Positions 25,681 through 36,379 of a stretch of 64,000 nucleotides of DNA are shown here, piece after piece. Each line of letters starts with the position of its first letter. The stretch's first letter is position 1. The notes under the pieces were generated by a model that was not told where the DNA came from, ran no database searches, and saw only the letters and a program-made list of their open reading frames with translations. The stretch covers positions 2,289,377 through 2,353,376 of the forward strand of contig JAJEKV010000082.1 of NCBI GenBank assembly GCA_021234155.1, given 5' to 3'. Origin of the DNA: Isoetes taiwanensis. Its lineage: Eukaryota; Streptophyta; Lycopodiopsida; Isoetales; Isoetaceae. Both the position numbers and the translations under genes were made by a program.

Positions 25681-27085
25681 ATGTCCCACGAACAGGACGA
25701 AGAATCGAATCCAATTCCACGGAATGTGGGTGCGTCAGAGCAGCAGGATGAACATGATTTTTCGGTTCCCTCTAATTTGAGGACCTCCTCTTCATGGCAG
25801 CATGGCATGGAGAACGAGCTTGAGATGTCAGCTGCTCGGCAAATGGAGAGAGCAGCAGCACATGCAAGGGCGAATGAGTTTCGCACGGCTGAGTTTGCGT
25901 GCGATGGATGAAGTGTCAAAGAGGGATAATTGCACCATCACAGAGGTGCATAATGTAGCTGGCGAGGCAGGGCCTGGCTATTGTCCAAGTGGAGCAGACT
26001 ACGACGATGTAATCACAAATTTGGACAAGAATGAGTTTGAAAGAGAGTGGCCTAGTAGGCGGGGTAAGTATAAGGCTCACGAGTGCAAGAATGCTGTGGT
26101 TCGAGCAAAAGCAGTCGAGCGTCATGTCCAAGTGAAGGGACATTTACCCCACAACGGTGAGTTTAGTAAGAGTTTTGCGCAGCAAGTATACTACGAGCTT
26201 GTGAAGGAAGTGCCCGTAAATTATGGGAGTAGGAAATGGAGGCAAGGAAGCGGTAGTGGCAGCACGAAGAGGGTCAAGCTATCAGAAGATAGCGAGAGTG
26301 GGCCACATGGTGAGCCTATCACCATTACATACCTTGTTGCTGACGCTATCCAACTTTTGGAGGTGACAGGCGTAGCCGCGGCTGGAGCCGTGAATGACCT
26401 TGTGGATATTCGGGCCCAACTGGAGAACGAGAGAAGTCGGAACCTAACACTTTCTGAAGAGAATATTCGCTTGAAGGATCGTGCCGATGGGTATGACAAG
26501 ATGGCCGCTGAATTAGAGGACGCTAAACGGCAACTAGCGGCATTAAACAGGGAGGCAACGGTCCTTAGAGAAAACAACGAGCACTTGCGCAACTTGACCA
26601 GATCGTTAGACTCTGACCCTTTTAGGGTGACTTCGGAGCAGTCGATATCCTATCTCCCTCGCGAGTATTTGTATGAGAGTCAGTGGGAAGAGCTAAAGGT
26701 TGTTGATTACAGACATTGCCAATTGTGTGGTGACAACCTGACACAGGTGGGCTGGTACACTCTAGGGTGTGGGCATCGTATGCACATGCGATGTGTTCTT
26801 GACTGGATGTTGCAAAGCCGCTTCTGTCCAACAATGCAAGACGGATGGATTTTTCCTGAGCTACAATATGCCATATTTAATATGCAAGGTCGCATGCCAG
26901 CGTTGCCACATTTGACCGCTCGCAGGAGGGATGGGCAGATGCACACTTTTCAAACCTTTCGCGAGATGGAATTGTGGAGGGGGGTGGAGGAGCCGCGTGA
27001 AGGAGAGACAGTGCCAGACATTAACCAGTTCTTACCACCACCTCCAGGGCCGCAGGGTGATTATATTGATCCAAATGACCAATGA
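25681..27085 (+). CDS. hAT accessory ORF: coiled-coil and RING-like protein
   Basis: The main ORF runs from 25802 to 27085 (427 codons). Another frame, starting MSHEQDEESNPIPRN at 25681, is acidic and reads more naturally as an N-terminus. It would need a frame change near 25905, or else the start is MDEVSKRD there. Residues about 185-270 are charged with long heptads (LENERSRNLTLSEEN, LEDAKRQLAALNREA), a likely coiled coil. Residues about 305-345 form a RING-like finger: CQLC, then CGHRMHMRC, then FCPTM. The eighth ligand, normally Cys, is Met. RING proteins usually act as ubiquitin ligases; function here is unknown. The C-terminus is Pro-rich. Confidence 0.7.
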
Positions 27086-28517
27086 AAATGAGATATTACA
27101 TTTTTAGACAAAGAAAATTTTGACTTGTATCATTTTGTGAATGGATAATAAGGTAATGACGGGTATAATGACGTTATTTCAAACAAGGTATAATGATGTT
27201 ATCAAAGGATCGAGTAGTGCTCATGGAGTAAAAGCATCGAGACTGAATTAGATCGCGACCCTCTTGAATGGTTGTCAGGTCACCAGGCTTTATATTCTCC
27301 ATGGCAAACAATATAGACTTCTCGGAATTCTTGTTACCTCCTTTAGAAGGAGCGAGCTTTGCTCTCATTCTCTTTTGGGTGTCTCTGTGTCAATGTATCT
27401 TAGATACTTTGCTAGGTTATATTACACAAAGACGCCCAAAATGGGGGTGGGAGCAGAAATCGTTCGTTCTAGAGGAGGTTACAAGGTTTTTGAGTACTCT
27501 ATTTTTATTGTGGCCATGGAGGATATAAGGCCTAGTGGTTGCTTGCGATTTGGGAATCCGCATGCTTTGACTCTTGAATTCAAGCATCGAGACTTCCCCG
27601 TTTTTCTTTTCCCCCGGCTCTTTGGGCAATGTAGCTTAGTTTACATGCTAAGTTCCATTGTCCAAAGAGCCGGGGGAAAGCAAAGATTGGGACGTCTTGA
27701 TGCCTGGACCCAGGTCTCGAGGCGTCAGAGGTGAGAGCGCACTCTAATTTGAAGCCAAAGTGGTGCCTTGGCGTTGTCCATCTATATAGTGGCTGTTAGG
27801 CACCAAATCATGGAACATCCTAACTCCTTCTATTGATGGAGAACCTTGAGCATCACTATGACTTGAAATTGGAGGACGCGTCCCCTTTGGCACGTTAACT
27901 TTGGTACGCCAAATCGGCATTTGAATGCCATCAGGACCTATAATTTGTACCTCCATTCCTTTGGGTGGCACATGCCATGCAAACCCACTTGGTATTCAGA
28001 GCATGTGCCACCCAGAGGAATAGAGTACAAATTATGGGTCCTGATAGCATTCAAAGCCCAATTTGGCGTACCGAAGTTATTCCCAATTTGGTGTACACAT
28101 TAAAGAAACATAGAAAGAACAATCATACATGAACGAATCATTCATATGCCTTGTGAACCTTCTGATGGATCAGATTCGTCCCAGCTGGTCCGTGGCTGTT
28201 TGGCCCCTTCGCGTGCGTAGATTACTTCTCATCAGCAAGATTCTGATCCGAGGAAGGTTCTCAAGGCATTAAGTTCGATGGAGGTAAGGGAACACGGTGA
28301 TGCATAATCATTGGTTGGATACATAAAACAAGGTGACGAAATATATAGAAGACAAAAACTTGTAACAAAAAAATTTACTTTTCATTCATAGTGCCAGAAT
28401 GGTTACATAGTTTGAACATCCTCATACACGGTTATAATAGATGGACTGAGGGTACAATAGTATGAAAATCCTCAAGACCAATTACAACAGACTGAAAATA
28501 CTCATCACATCATTTTT
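27086..28517. repeat. Three hairpins between convergent hAT ORFs
   Basis: This 1.4-kb interval lies between the 3' ends of the RING-like ORF and the transposase. It has three inverted repeats: 27611-27631 with 27656-27676 (20-21 bp arms, short loop with an inner CTTAG/CTAAG stem), 27897-27976 with 28001-28078 (about 80-bp arms, 24-bp loop), and 28145-28180 with 28236-28270 (about 35-bp arms). An ORF at 27264-27734 has no recognised domain. Confidence 0.75.
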
Positions 28518-30996
28518 TTAGGCAGCGCCTTCTTCGTCAGTTTCATCATTCGCAGTTCCATCCTCTTCTGCCTGGGGGCCTAGGTTCAACCTCCGATGAC
28601 CCTTTCCCTTAGTGCAACGTCGAGACGTGTTTCTTCTAGTCCGTTCTCTGTTTGTCAAGGTAAAGCGCGAGGGTGAGTCCGCTGGATCACCTAGGCCAGT
28701 CAAGTCATCAACTGCATTGCTCGAACCTGGCCTTTCTGTATCAGACTCCTCGGTATCCTCGCTGTCGGCTGATCCGTCTGAGAATATGGCTTGGTCTATA
28801 TCATCTTCGTCATCAACGAAGTGGGTACGTTGAATGTCTTCATCAACATGGCTTGCAGCATTTATTGCAAGCATCTCGGCCCTCACTGCCTTGAAGTCGT
28901 CCTCTTCCACTTGAACCGTGATCCATGAAAGGAAACCGTAGCTTATCGATTGCGGATGTACCATCATTACGATTCAATAGCCGCCAGTTTGAGAAGTTGT
29001 ATACAAGTTTGTCTACCTTCTTATGTAGCAAGCGATTGCGGGTGACGCTGTGTATGTACTTATAGGCACTCCAATTCCTCTCACTTGCACTATTGGAAGA
29101 TACCAAAGAGAGGATAGTCATTGCAATTGCCCCGCAAGGTATCAAGAACTTGCCCATGGGCTTGCCACCATGCATAGGATTCCATATTTGGTTCCTTCTT
29201 ATGACTCTCCAAAGTCGTCGTGGAAGCTCTTCATCCGCCCACCTTCCACTCGGGTTCTAGTATTCGTTAACTTCGCAATGAAAAGCTTGTAGTCCGAAGC
29301 TGTTGGGATAGAACATTTTTGCAACCTTCTTCAATGAGCCCATCACTTCTTTATCTGTATGCTGGTCCATATCGTGGTTATGTGGGTCTAAGGCATGCGC
29401 GGCGCCATGAAGATCATTGTATGACTTCTTCCATCGTTCATTGAAGTCTCTGAGTAGTGCTGCGCGCTTAGCATTGTCAAATGGCGCATTGGGCCCATCA
29501 CGTTCTAGGAAGGATTGAATGGAGTGCCAACACCTCCAGACCTTTCCAGTGCTTGCCTTCGAAGAATCAAGGGTTTTGATGGCATGACAAACAGGTTGCA
29601 TGCACCTCACAACATTTTTTACACCTTTCCAAAATGTCTCCCGCCCAAGCATTTCTCGAAGGGCAGCAGCTTGCTGTCGGTGTTTGGCGGCATTTTTCCC
29701 TTTCTGCCTCCTTTCCCAATCAAAAAACTCTGTATGATTAAAGGTTGAGATAATCCAATCACGACACTTCAGCACTCTTTCAAGACAGATGTAATTGGAA
29801 CCAAACCGAGTTTGCCCAGGATTCATGAGTGCTAGGCTCTTCTGACGCAATGACTTGTAAATGGCATAAATTGCCGGCTTCTTTGTGATGAATTTTACAA
29901 GCCGACGCGCTTTCTGAATAGGATCTTTGAACCACGTGTGTTGTGAGAACCAGTCCTTCAGCAATAGGTTCAGGCAATGGCATTGGCAACTAGTAGCATG
30001 CAACCCTGGAAATTCGGACTCCAATAATTGACCCGCTAGCTTGCAATTAGACGCGTTATCCATTACAACTTGAAATATTCTCTTCGGTCCAAAACTCTCT
30101 ATCACGGCCTTTGTTTTCTGAAAAATCCAATCTCCGGTCACTTGGTCAGTTTTGGTTTCTACGGTTTTCAAAAATACTTCACCCCCTGGATACACGATCA
30201 TGAAATTAATAAGACGGTCCTTGTTTACATTGCTCCAACCATCAGTCACTAATGAAGCTGGCCGCGCTTCAGTCACACGACACAACTTCATCTCCACCCT
30301 CTCAACCATTTTTCCATGTATTTCATCAACCATTTTATTGTTGGCATGCTTGTATGAAGGCAATCTAAAAGCCGGTCCTGCTTTGGCAACTTCCTGGAAG
30401 GCTTCTTTCATTGCTTTGTGCTCCAAAATATGTGGAGACAACCCAGCATATAAAAATGCCTCTACAACCTTCAATTGCGTCTTCTTCAGTTGCTCTGATG
30501 TTAAGCAATGATCAACCCTCTGTTGCTTCGTCTGTCTTTCCACTATTTCAATTGTCTCTATCATTCTCTGTTCTCCCGTGCTTATACCTATTGACCCTAG
30601 TCCACCCTCTGATTGGTATGCTGTCCCAACAGGGGGGGTGGTATAGTTATCTTCGTCTGCTCCTGCCCGGCACTGCTCTTGAGTATTCGTAACTTGTCTT
30701 TTTCTCATATTATTCTTCGTTTTGCGTATCCCATCCAGTCGAGACAATCTTTCAATGGCATCCTTTCGCAAGTCAGCAGATGCAGTACAAGTTGCGACAC
30801 CGACGTCTCGTTCACGTAAGATGTGAGCTCGAATTCTTGTTGCAGAACCATTTACCGATGAGTATCCACAAAACACACATTGCCACTCATTTACGCCAAA
30901 CTCTTTCACAAACTCCCATTCTGGGCCTCTTTTCCGACCCGCAACTCCAGTACCGCGACCACGTGGACGAGTTGCAGTCCCTCGCGGGCCCCCCAT
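28518..30996 (-). pseudogene. hAT transposase with BED finger, DUF659 and dimerisation region
   Basis: The first ORF (30996-29257) has a basic start (PRGRGTGVAGRKRG), a BED-type zinc finger with CVFC and RIRAHILRER then C, and a DUF659-type nuclease region. That region has LVTDGWSN (first Asp), QVVMDNASNCKLAG (second Asp) and CQCHCLNLLLKDW. An in-frame TAG at 29257-29259 ends it. The same frame resumes with the hAT C-terminal block, ending SNSASERNWSAYKYIHS with the catalytic Glu. A further frameshift near 28950 leads into an acidic tail (28967-28518). One stop and one shift suggest recent inactivation, or a short intron I cannot place. A C6 run at 31000 may hide a longer N-terminus. Confidence 0.85.
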
Positions 30997-31399
30997 CGCA
31001 CATTAGATCCTCGACCTCTAGAGGTGGATGCATGACCGCTGCCTGCACCTCCAGAGGTAGATGCGTGACCATAGCCACCATTGCTCGGACCGGGTCGACA
31101 ATGTCTCTTAATCGACTCCTTGATTACACGAACAAAGGAAGACGATATATGCAAAGGAGCAAGCTCACAATGCATATGTTACGCCGACGCTCCGCAAAAG
31201 AATCAAGGGGGTTGACGGACCCTATAGGATATTCTATGGAAGCAGATGTAACCAAAGGTCGGAAACCACCGGGACGGAGTAAACTCACGTTCCAAAGATC
31301 CAACGCCGCTCGCGGACTCAAAAACGACACCTCAAAGGCAAAACCGTTTCCCAAGGAGTATTTTGACTCAACCCGGCGGTCAACGCTCGAGGTGAATTC

Positions 31400-31890
31400 T
31401 AGGGCTAATCACGTTTTTCTTATATATACTATTAACGATTGCCACAAAACAAGGCCAAACAATTGGCGCAAATATTTTTTTGCTTAGTAAACCCGGGCAA
31501 AATAAGCTCGAAAATTTTCGGCATACGAAAACAACTAAACCGCGTCAGACGCGAAAAAATATTTTCGAAAGCACGCGAAATCTTCGATTTGCAGACGCCG
31601 GTTCAAATTATTTCGCGTCACCAAAAAAACTAAACCGCGGCGACGCGAAAAATATTTTCGCACGTCTGGCGTGGATTTTCGATGCGACGCTGTGAAAAAA
31701 TTTAGTTTTCGCGACGCCAAGCAGGAGATTTCGCGTCTGACGCGGTTTAGTTGTTTTCGCGTCGAAAAATTTTCTCGATGCCGGAATTGTTTTTGCCGTA
31801 TTTTTTTTGCTTTATCACGGCAAATTTGTGCCGTATCATTCAATTCATACGTATTCCGTATAAAACGTACAACGTATTGAACCTATCCCC
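31400..31890. repeat. hAT right subterminal GACGC-rich region
   Basis: Around ten GACGC or GCGTC motifs occur, often next to GAAA (GACGCGAAAA, GACGCTGTGAAA, GCGTCTGACGCGG), in both orientations and in AT-rich surroundings. They echo the GCGTCTGTGAAA motifs of the left end but are less regular. They are probably transposase-binding sites and may overlap the transposase promoter. Confidence 0.7.
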
Positions 31891-31891
31891 G

Positions 31892-31995
31892 TATGGCGTT
31901 GTAATGAGTTCTTGTCTTCAATGGCCTTCGGAGAGCGCATCCGCTCATCGGGTAAAAAGCACGTAAAGGGTGTAAATTACATCATCTTGAATTGA
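31892..31995 (-). pseudogene. Remainder of the gypsy RNase H/integrase linker
   Basis: On the minus strand the sequence ADALS then, after a one-base shift, RRPLKT leads into the target site of the hAT. ADALSRRP is a standard gypsy motif at the RNase H/integrase boundary. Upstream gypsy sequence fades by about 31995, so the element is truncated there. Confidence 0.75.
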
Positions 31996-32430
31996 AGGAC
32001 TAATTTGTGCTTTTTTGGGGTACATTTTAGATGTATATCAAGATACTATGGTTTGTCGTTTTGTGTCAGATATGCAATGATTGCAAGATCATCCCCGACA
32101 TTCCCCCAAAATTCTTGGCTAACCAGAACCAGAACCAATTCGAATGGATCCGTCCCTCCCTTTCAGAAATCCCCCCTTTCACGGGATCTAACACCGAACG
32201 AATTCGAAGCAAACACATGCCAATTGAATCTACAAGAAATACAAATCAATTTCAACTGTTCATGGAGGGTGAGAATTCCAATGGAAGTGATGGTTCTAAG
32301 CGTAAGTATGCCGACATTGGCGGTGTTATGCCACAAAACAAATAAAGCGTGTTGTTGTGGTCGGTAGATTGCATCCTCGATTCTTCGGCAAACGCTTCGT
32401 CCCGCATCAAAGATTAGTTTTTGTGATCGT

Positions 32431-32898
32431 TTGTTGCAAGATGGCGGGCTTTTTCCCCGTTCTCGAACTCAGAATTGGAAATCCTTCCGAAGTTATTGTT
32501 ATGAAATCAATGATCGAAACTTGAAAGATGGGCTTCAAGAAGTAAAGTCTGCTAATAGCAAAGATAAATTGGCTGCAAAACATTCACTGTTATCAATGAT
32601 TGTTGGAAAAAAAGGAGATATAAACAAGAATGTTTCTTCAAAATTGCTAAAGATACAGCCAAGAAATTTATCCAAAGCTGCAGCAAGAAGGAAGATAATG
32701 TCATTAAGTGGAGCAAATGTATGGGCTTTGGCAGGAAGGATGCCAAGATCAAATAGAATCGATGATTCAATCAAATGTCAGGTTCGTGAATTTTGGCTTG
32801 ACAATACCAAAGTTTCACCAAAGGTTAGAGATGTCATGAAGAGGAGAACACAAGCAATACAATACCTTGATATCTCACAGGTTTGCTCTTGTAATTGA
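32431..32898 (+). CDS. Unrecognised ORF, probably transposon-derived
   Basis: This 155-codon ORF is Lys-rich and ends at a stop. It has DKLAAKHSLLSMIVGKKGD, then VREFWLDNTKVSPKVRDVM with KRRT. The arrangement FW...NTKVSPKVRDV resembles segments of large transposase-like proteins of some DNA transposons, but I do not recall a specific family. A minus-strand ORF begins where it stops. It is probably an exon or fragment rather than a whole gene. Confidence 0.35.
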   Translation: MLQDGGLFPRSRTQNWKSFRSYCYEINDRNLKDGLQEVKSANSKDKLAAKHSLLSMIVGKKGDINKNVSSKLLKIQPRNLSKAAARRKIMSLSGANVWALAGRMPRSNRIDDSIKCQVREFWLDNTKVSPKVRDVMKRRTQAIQYLDISQVCSCN

Positions 32899-33203
32899 AT
32901 CAATTCAGGCAGCTGAGATAATGAATCACCGATTTCTGAGGTATTGCAAATAAGCTTTTCATAATCTGTAGAATTGGACTGAGAAAAATCAGCAGAAAAG
33001 ACGGCATCTTCCAAAAAATGCATGCTACGAGAAGCAAATACTTTCTCTTGCTTAAAAAATTCAGTGATATCATAAACTAAAGCCATGCACGGAGAGGCTC
33101 CATCTTGTGTGTCAACATCTGTAAAATCTGAGGTTTGGGGGAAGGAGTCGCAAGCAGCAACATATATGCAGTCTACTGCAGATATCCGTCTCTCGACCCA
33201 CAA
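32895..33203 (-). pseudogene. Possible gene fragment of unknown family
   Basis: The minus-strand ORF reads VDCIYVAACDSFPQTSDF, then CMALVYDITEFFKQ and FLEDAVFSADFSQSNSTD. Composition is balanced and looks like real protein. A splice-acceptor-like ATCTGCAG (minus strand) precedes VDCIY. Upstream open segments in other frames (up to about 33480) may be further exons. I do not recognise the protein. Confidence 0.3.
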
Positions 33204-33480
33204 GAACCTTGCTCTTCATCTTTTTTCTACTGTCAAACTGATTCTGCATAAATCTGATTTCAAGAGAACTGCTACCCCTCCTGATCTCATTTACCTTTCT
33301 TCTGGCTTCTGTAGGCTGAGTCTCAAGAATAACCCGACACTTCTAGAAGACCAGTTTCTCTTTTTTGATGTGTTTCTAACAAAAAAAAATAGTATCTCTA
33401 TCCTTTATAAGGTCCATAAGACCACCTGGATATTTATCTTAAGGCTCCACTTTGACGGTCTCATAGACCATTGATTCCAT

Positions 33481-35843
33481 TTTCTGGACCTTGTCACGGA
33501 TGAAGACTCAGCCAATTTCCATTTAGTTGGATCTTTCCAGGCCTCTGCGACCTCTTGCAAGTTCTCTCCTATTCTTGAACCATTTAACTATCCTCCAAGG
33601 TCTTAACTTAAAAACCTGTCCCCCAATGTCTTAATTTTAAACAATGATTAAAGACTGTCCTCTTGGATTGCCTTTGATTACACCCCAAGCAGCTTCAATT
33701 TTGGGATCTGAGATGCCTAAAATGTTGGCCACAAACTAATGGTTGTAGTGAGGGGATCAGCGACCATTCCAAGCATAGGATTGCGTGCCCTTTTTTGGCA
33801 TTGATTGCATCCTTTGTTGGTTTTTAACATATCAACCCATTTAGAAGTTTCTTCTTGATGGAAGTGAATCTCCAACTCAATCTGTTTCAATCATTCAATT
33901 GAAGGGAACTTCTGTATTGCTGCAGTTTCAGATTAAAAATTCTCCAATTCATCCAAGTTAGCATGTTTAGATTCTTGTTTCCGAAAAATCTAGCTCTAGA
34001 GTAAATTGCAAGAAGATGAAGAATGGGACATAACTATGTGGCTTATATAGTGAGAGCCATATCAGCAAAAGATAGATGAGCCAGCATGCATAGTCATCAT
34101 AGCATAAGTGTACACGTGGAATATAAAATATTCCAACAATATGCAATGTCATCTTACCAAATTCTCAACCCTAACTACAAGTAATACCTCTAAGTTGAGT
34201 GTAGTACTTCTCCTGCATGTGTAAGTGGTACTTTAGACTCTAAAGCACCTACCATATGAGGCCATAAAATGTATCTTGTCATTTGTCAACTTCCAGATAT
34301 GATGATAGAGAAGGAAAGAGAGCCTGACAAGAAATATTTATTGATTTCCAAGTCATTCTAACCCTTCATAACAGCCTTTCCTACTTTAAATAAGTCATGA
34401 TCTTCCAGCTACAAGCTAAGCCACACTAAACTTTTTATATTTCAAATTCAAGTCTTTGATTTTAAGAAAAGTTGCTGGTTGATTATACATGAGGAAACCA
34501 ATTTTTTGTACCAGGCATAGGAAACCTGTCTTTAGATTATTTCCAAATCACAATATGATCCAGTGAAAGCTCTTTATGGATTCATTATCTTGTTAGGAAG
34601 GTAATTTATATTTCAGAGATTGTAAAACCAATTAGAGTTGTAATGTAATAATATACCCATTGATATGCATGCAGGGTGATTTAAGACTACCTAGAAGGCA
34701 TATGCAGCTCCAAGCTAGCACTGCGTGACATGGCATGGCATGGAGATTACACAGAGATTACAAGATCATCAAGTTATATCGGATTTTCGCATTGAAGAAC
34801 TTTTCTTTATAAAACCAATTTGATGAAGACCAATACAAAAAGGCTTCCAAATCATGATAGCCAATTGTGTGTTTCTTATGATGCCATACATCTTGAATTT
34901 GATGCTAGATCCTTGAATCTAGAAGACCTAACGCATCTAAGACAGAAGTTTTCTACTGCATTTTCTTTGTTTTGATGGTTTCTTTTAGAGATTTAAAGCA
35001 TTTTCAAGCTCTACTAATTCAAGCCTACGCTATGCTTAAGCTACAAATGTTCAAGTAACAAACTAAGCGCATGTTATAGTGCTCTAAGGATTCGTAGAGC
35101 CTAATTTCTCTTGTTTTGTAGCAAAAGGAAGGAGTGGATAAGCTTTCTGAACTGCATCTGAGGAATCCTAGAAGAACTTAAGACTCCTACATGCTTGAGA
35201 TGCCCATACCTGCAGCATCTAGCTGTAGATGGTTTAAAACTTGCTTCTTCAAACTTAATATATAATGGGGATGAGACTTTTTATCCCTTTCATTTTGCTT
35301 CTGGAAACCCTTCTCTACATCCTTTCACATCTTTCTATTTCATAGCTTTTAATTATGCGTAGGAAGCTATACCAAAGTGCCAGTTTTGAAAGGAAATCAT
35401 TTTAGTCTTAATTCCTTGAAAGATGACACTCAAGCTAAATTGGTGTCATGGCAAGTCATAGTCAAGCTGAACTATGCATGCAAGTAAGCGTTAGTTAGGC
35501 TTTTAGTATTTGAAGTTAGCTCGCATTTTCAATTAATCACATCAATTGTTTGCGAGCAGGAGGCACTTTTGAGTTCTAGTAATGGACAAAATATAGATGG
35601 ATTTGATGCTTGTGTCATTATACTCGTTTGCCTTTTTACCTCAACCAACTCCTTAAAAGCTTAAATCAAGGGGTTCTCTCAGAATGACCTTAAAATAGCC
35701 ACAATGAACAAGTCCAAGGGCCAACGCTGTTGAGAAGGATGAGCGAGGATGCTTGCAAAGACCTATAATAAATTCCTGCATACTGCCTAAAAAGACACCT
35801 TTCATCCCTATGAAAGTGAAATGAATTACATTCCGTACCTTTC
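33481..35843. other. Gene-poor AT-rich interval
   Basis: No ORF above about 60 codons has a recognisable motif, and no LTR, SINE or long repeat is apparent. It contains ordinary AT-rich sequence that could be intron, UTR or degraded repeats. Confidence 0.4.
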
Positions 35844-36377
35844 TTAGAAGGTTTCCCTTTCGCCATTACACTCCTTATCCAATAGACCAACTTTAGAACT
35901 CAAATCTTCATCTTCTACAAGTCTGCGGCATAGGATATGACTTTCTAGGAATGATCCAAACGTAATAGCATGGCATAGATTACAGGCCACTTGTTTATAA
36001 AGTGGGTAAACAGGTACTCCTTCCACCGTAGATGATTCTAAATTGCCTGCGATAGTCCCAATTTACTCAAAAATTGATACCAAATAAAAAATTATCTACA
36101 GGCCATACCTCGACAGCATCCCTTCAGCTTCTTGCGTTCTTTTGATCCATCCGGTGGCAGGTTCAAACGCTCTAAGCAATGCAAGTGGTCGCATGGATCG
36201 GGACGCAAAGGAGAGGCACAAAATGCTGAGGAAATGCAAAGGTCATGCTTATCATCAGCTAGACATGATTCAAAAAATCTGCGAATTGATTCGGTGAGGA
36301 TTAGTAGGAGCTCAGATGCATCGGGCTGGAGAGGAGCTGAGCGCGGCGAATCTGGCCTCTCCACCAGCTGACCGAGA
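35844..36377 (-). CDS. Unidentified gene, two 3' exons
   Basis: Two minus-strand open segments join in frame at consensus splice sites. Exon A (from about 36377 to 36109) ends CGAG before GTATGG. Exon B (36046-35844) starts after TATCGCAG. The product contains SELLLILTESIRRFFESC, HDLCISSAFCASPLRPD, a Cys/His-rich DPCDHLHCLERL, then VYPLYKQVACNLCHAITF and ends GERETF. Exon A has an upstream stop and no ATG in frame. It probably begins at a splice acceptor (TCGGTCAG, or GGAGAG), so the 5' exon lies further right. The candidate at 37892-38082 is possible. I do not recognise the family; several Cys may bind metal. Confidence 0.45.
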
Positions 36378-36379
36378 GT

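Larger units (their letters stand above)
22276..31891. mobile_element. Complete 9.6-kb hAT transposon
   Basis: The 5' end reads CAGGGATAGGTTCTATACGT and the 3' end, on the complementary strand, reads CGGGGATAGGTTCAATACGT. Both sides are flanked by TATGGCGT (22268-22275 and 31892-31899), a perfect 8-bp target duplication, the mark of hAT elements. The flanking gypsy sequence becomes continuous when the element is removed. Inside are a hAT transposase (minus), a coiled-coil/RING-like ORF (plus), a kinase-like remnant (plus), and repeat-rich ends. At 9616 bp it is large for this superfamily. Confidence 0.95.

Noticed and set aside
28200..28270. miR172-like precursor
   Set aside because: On the minus strand AGAATCTTG followed by TGATG resembles miR172, but the 3' half of the mature sequence does not match, and the hairpin lies in a transposon. 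Similarity is too short.
30780..31487. 235-codon plus-strand ORF
   Set aside because: It overlaps the 5' end of the minus-strand hAT transposase and its GC-rich leader and has no motif. It is a shadow frame.
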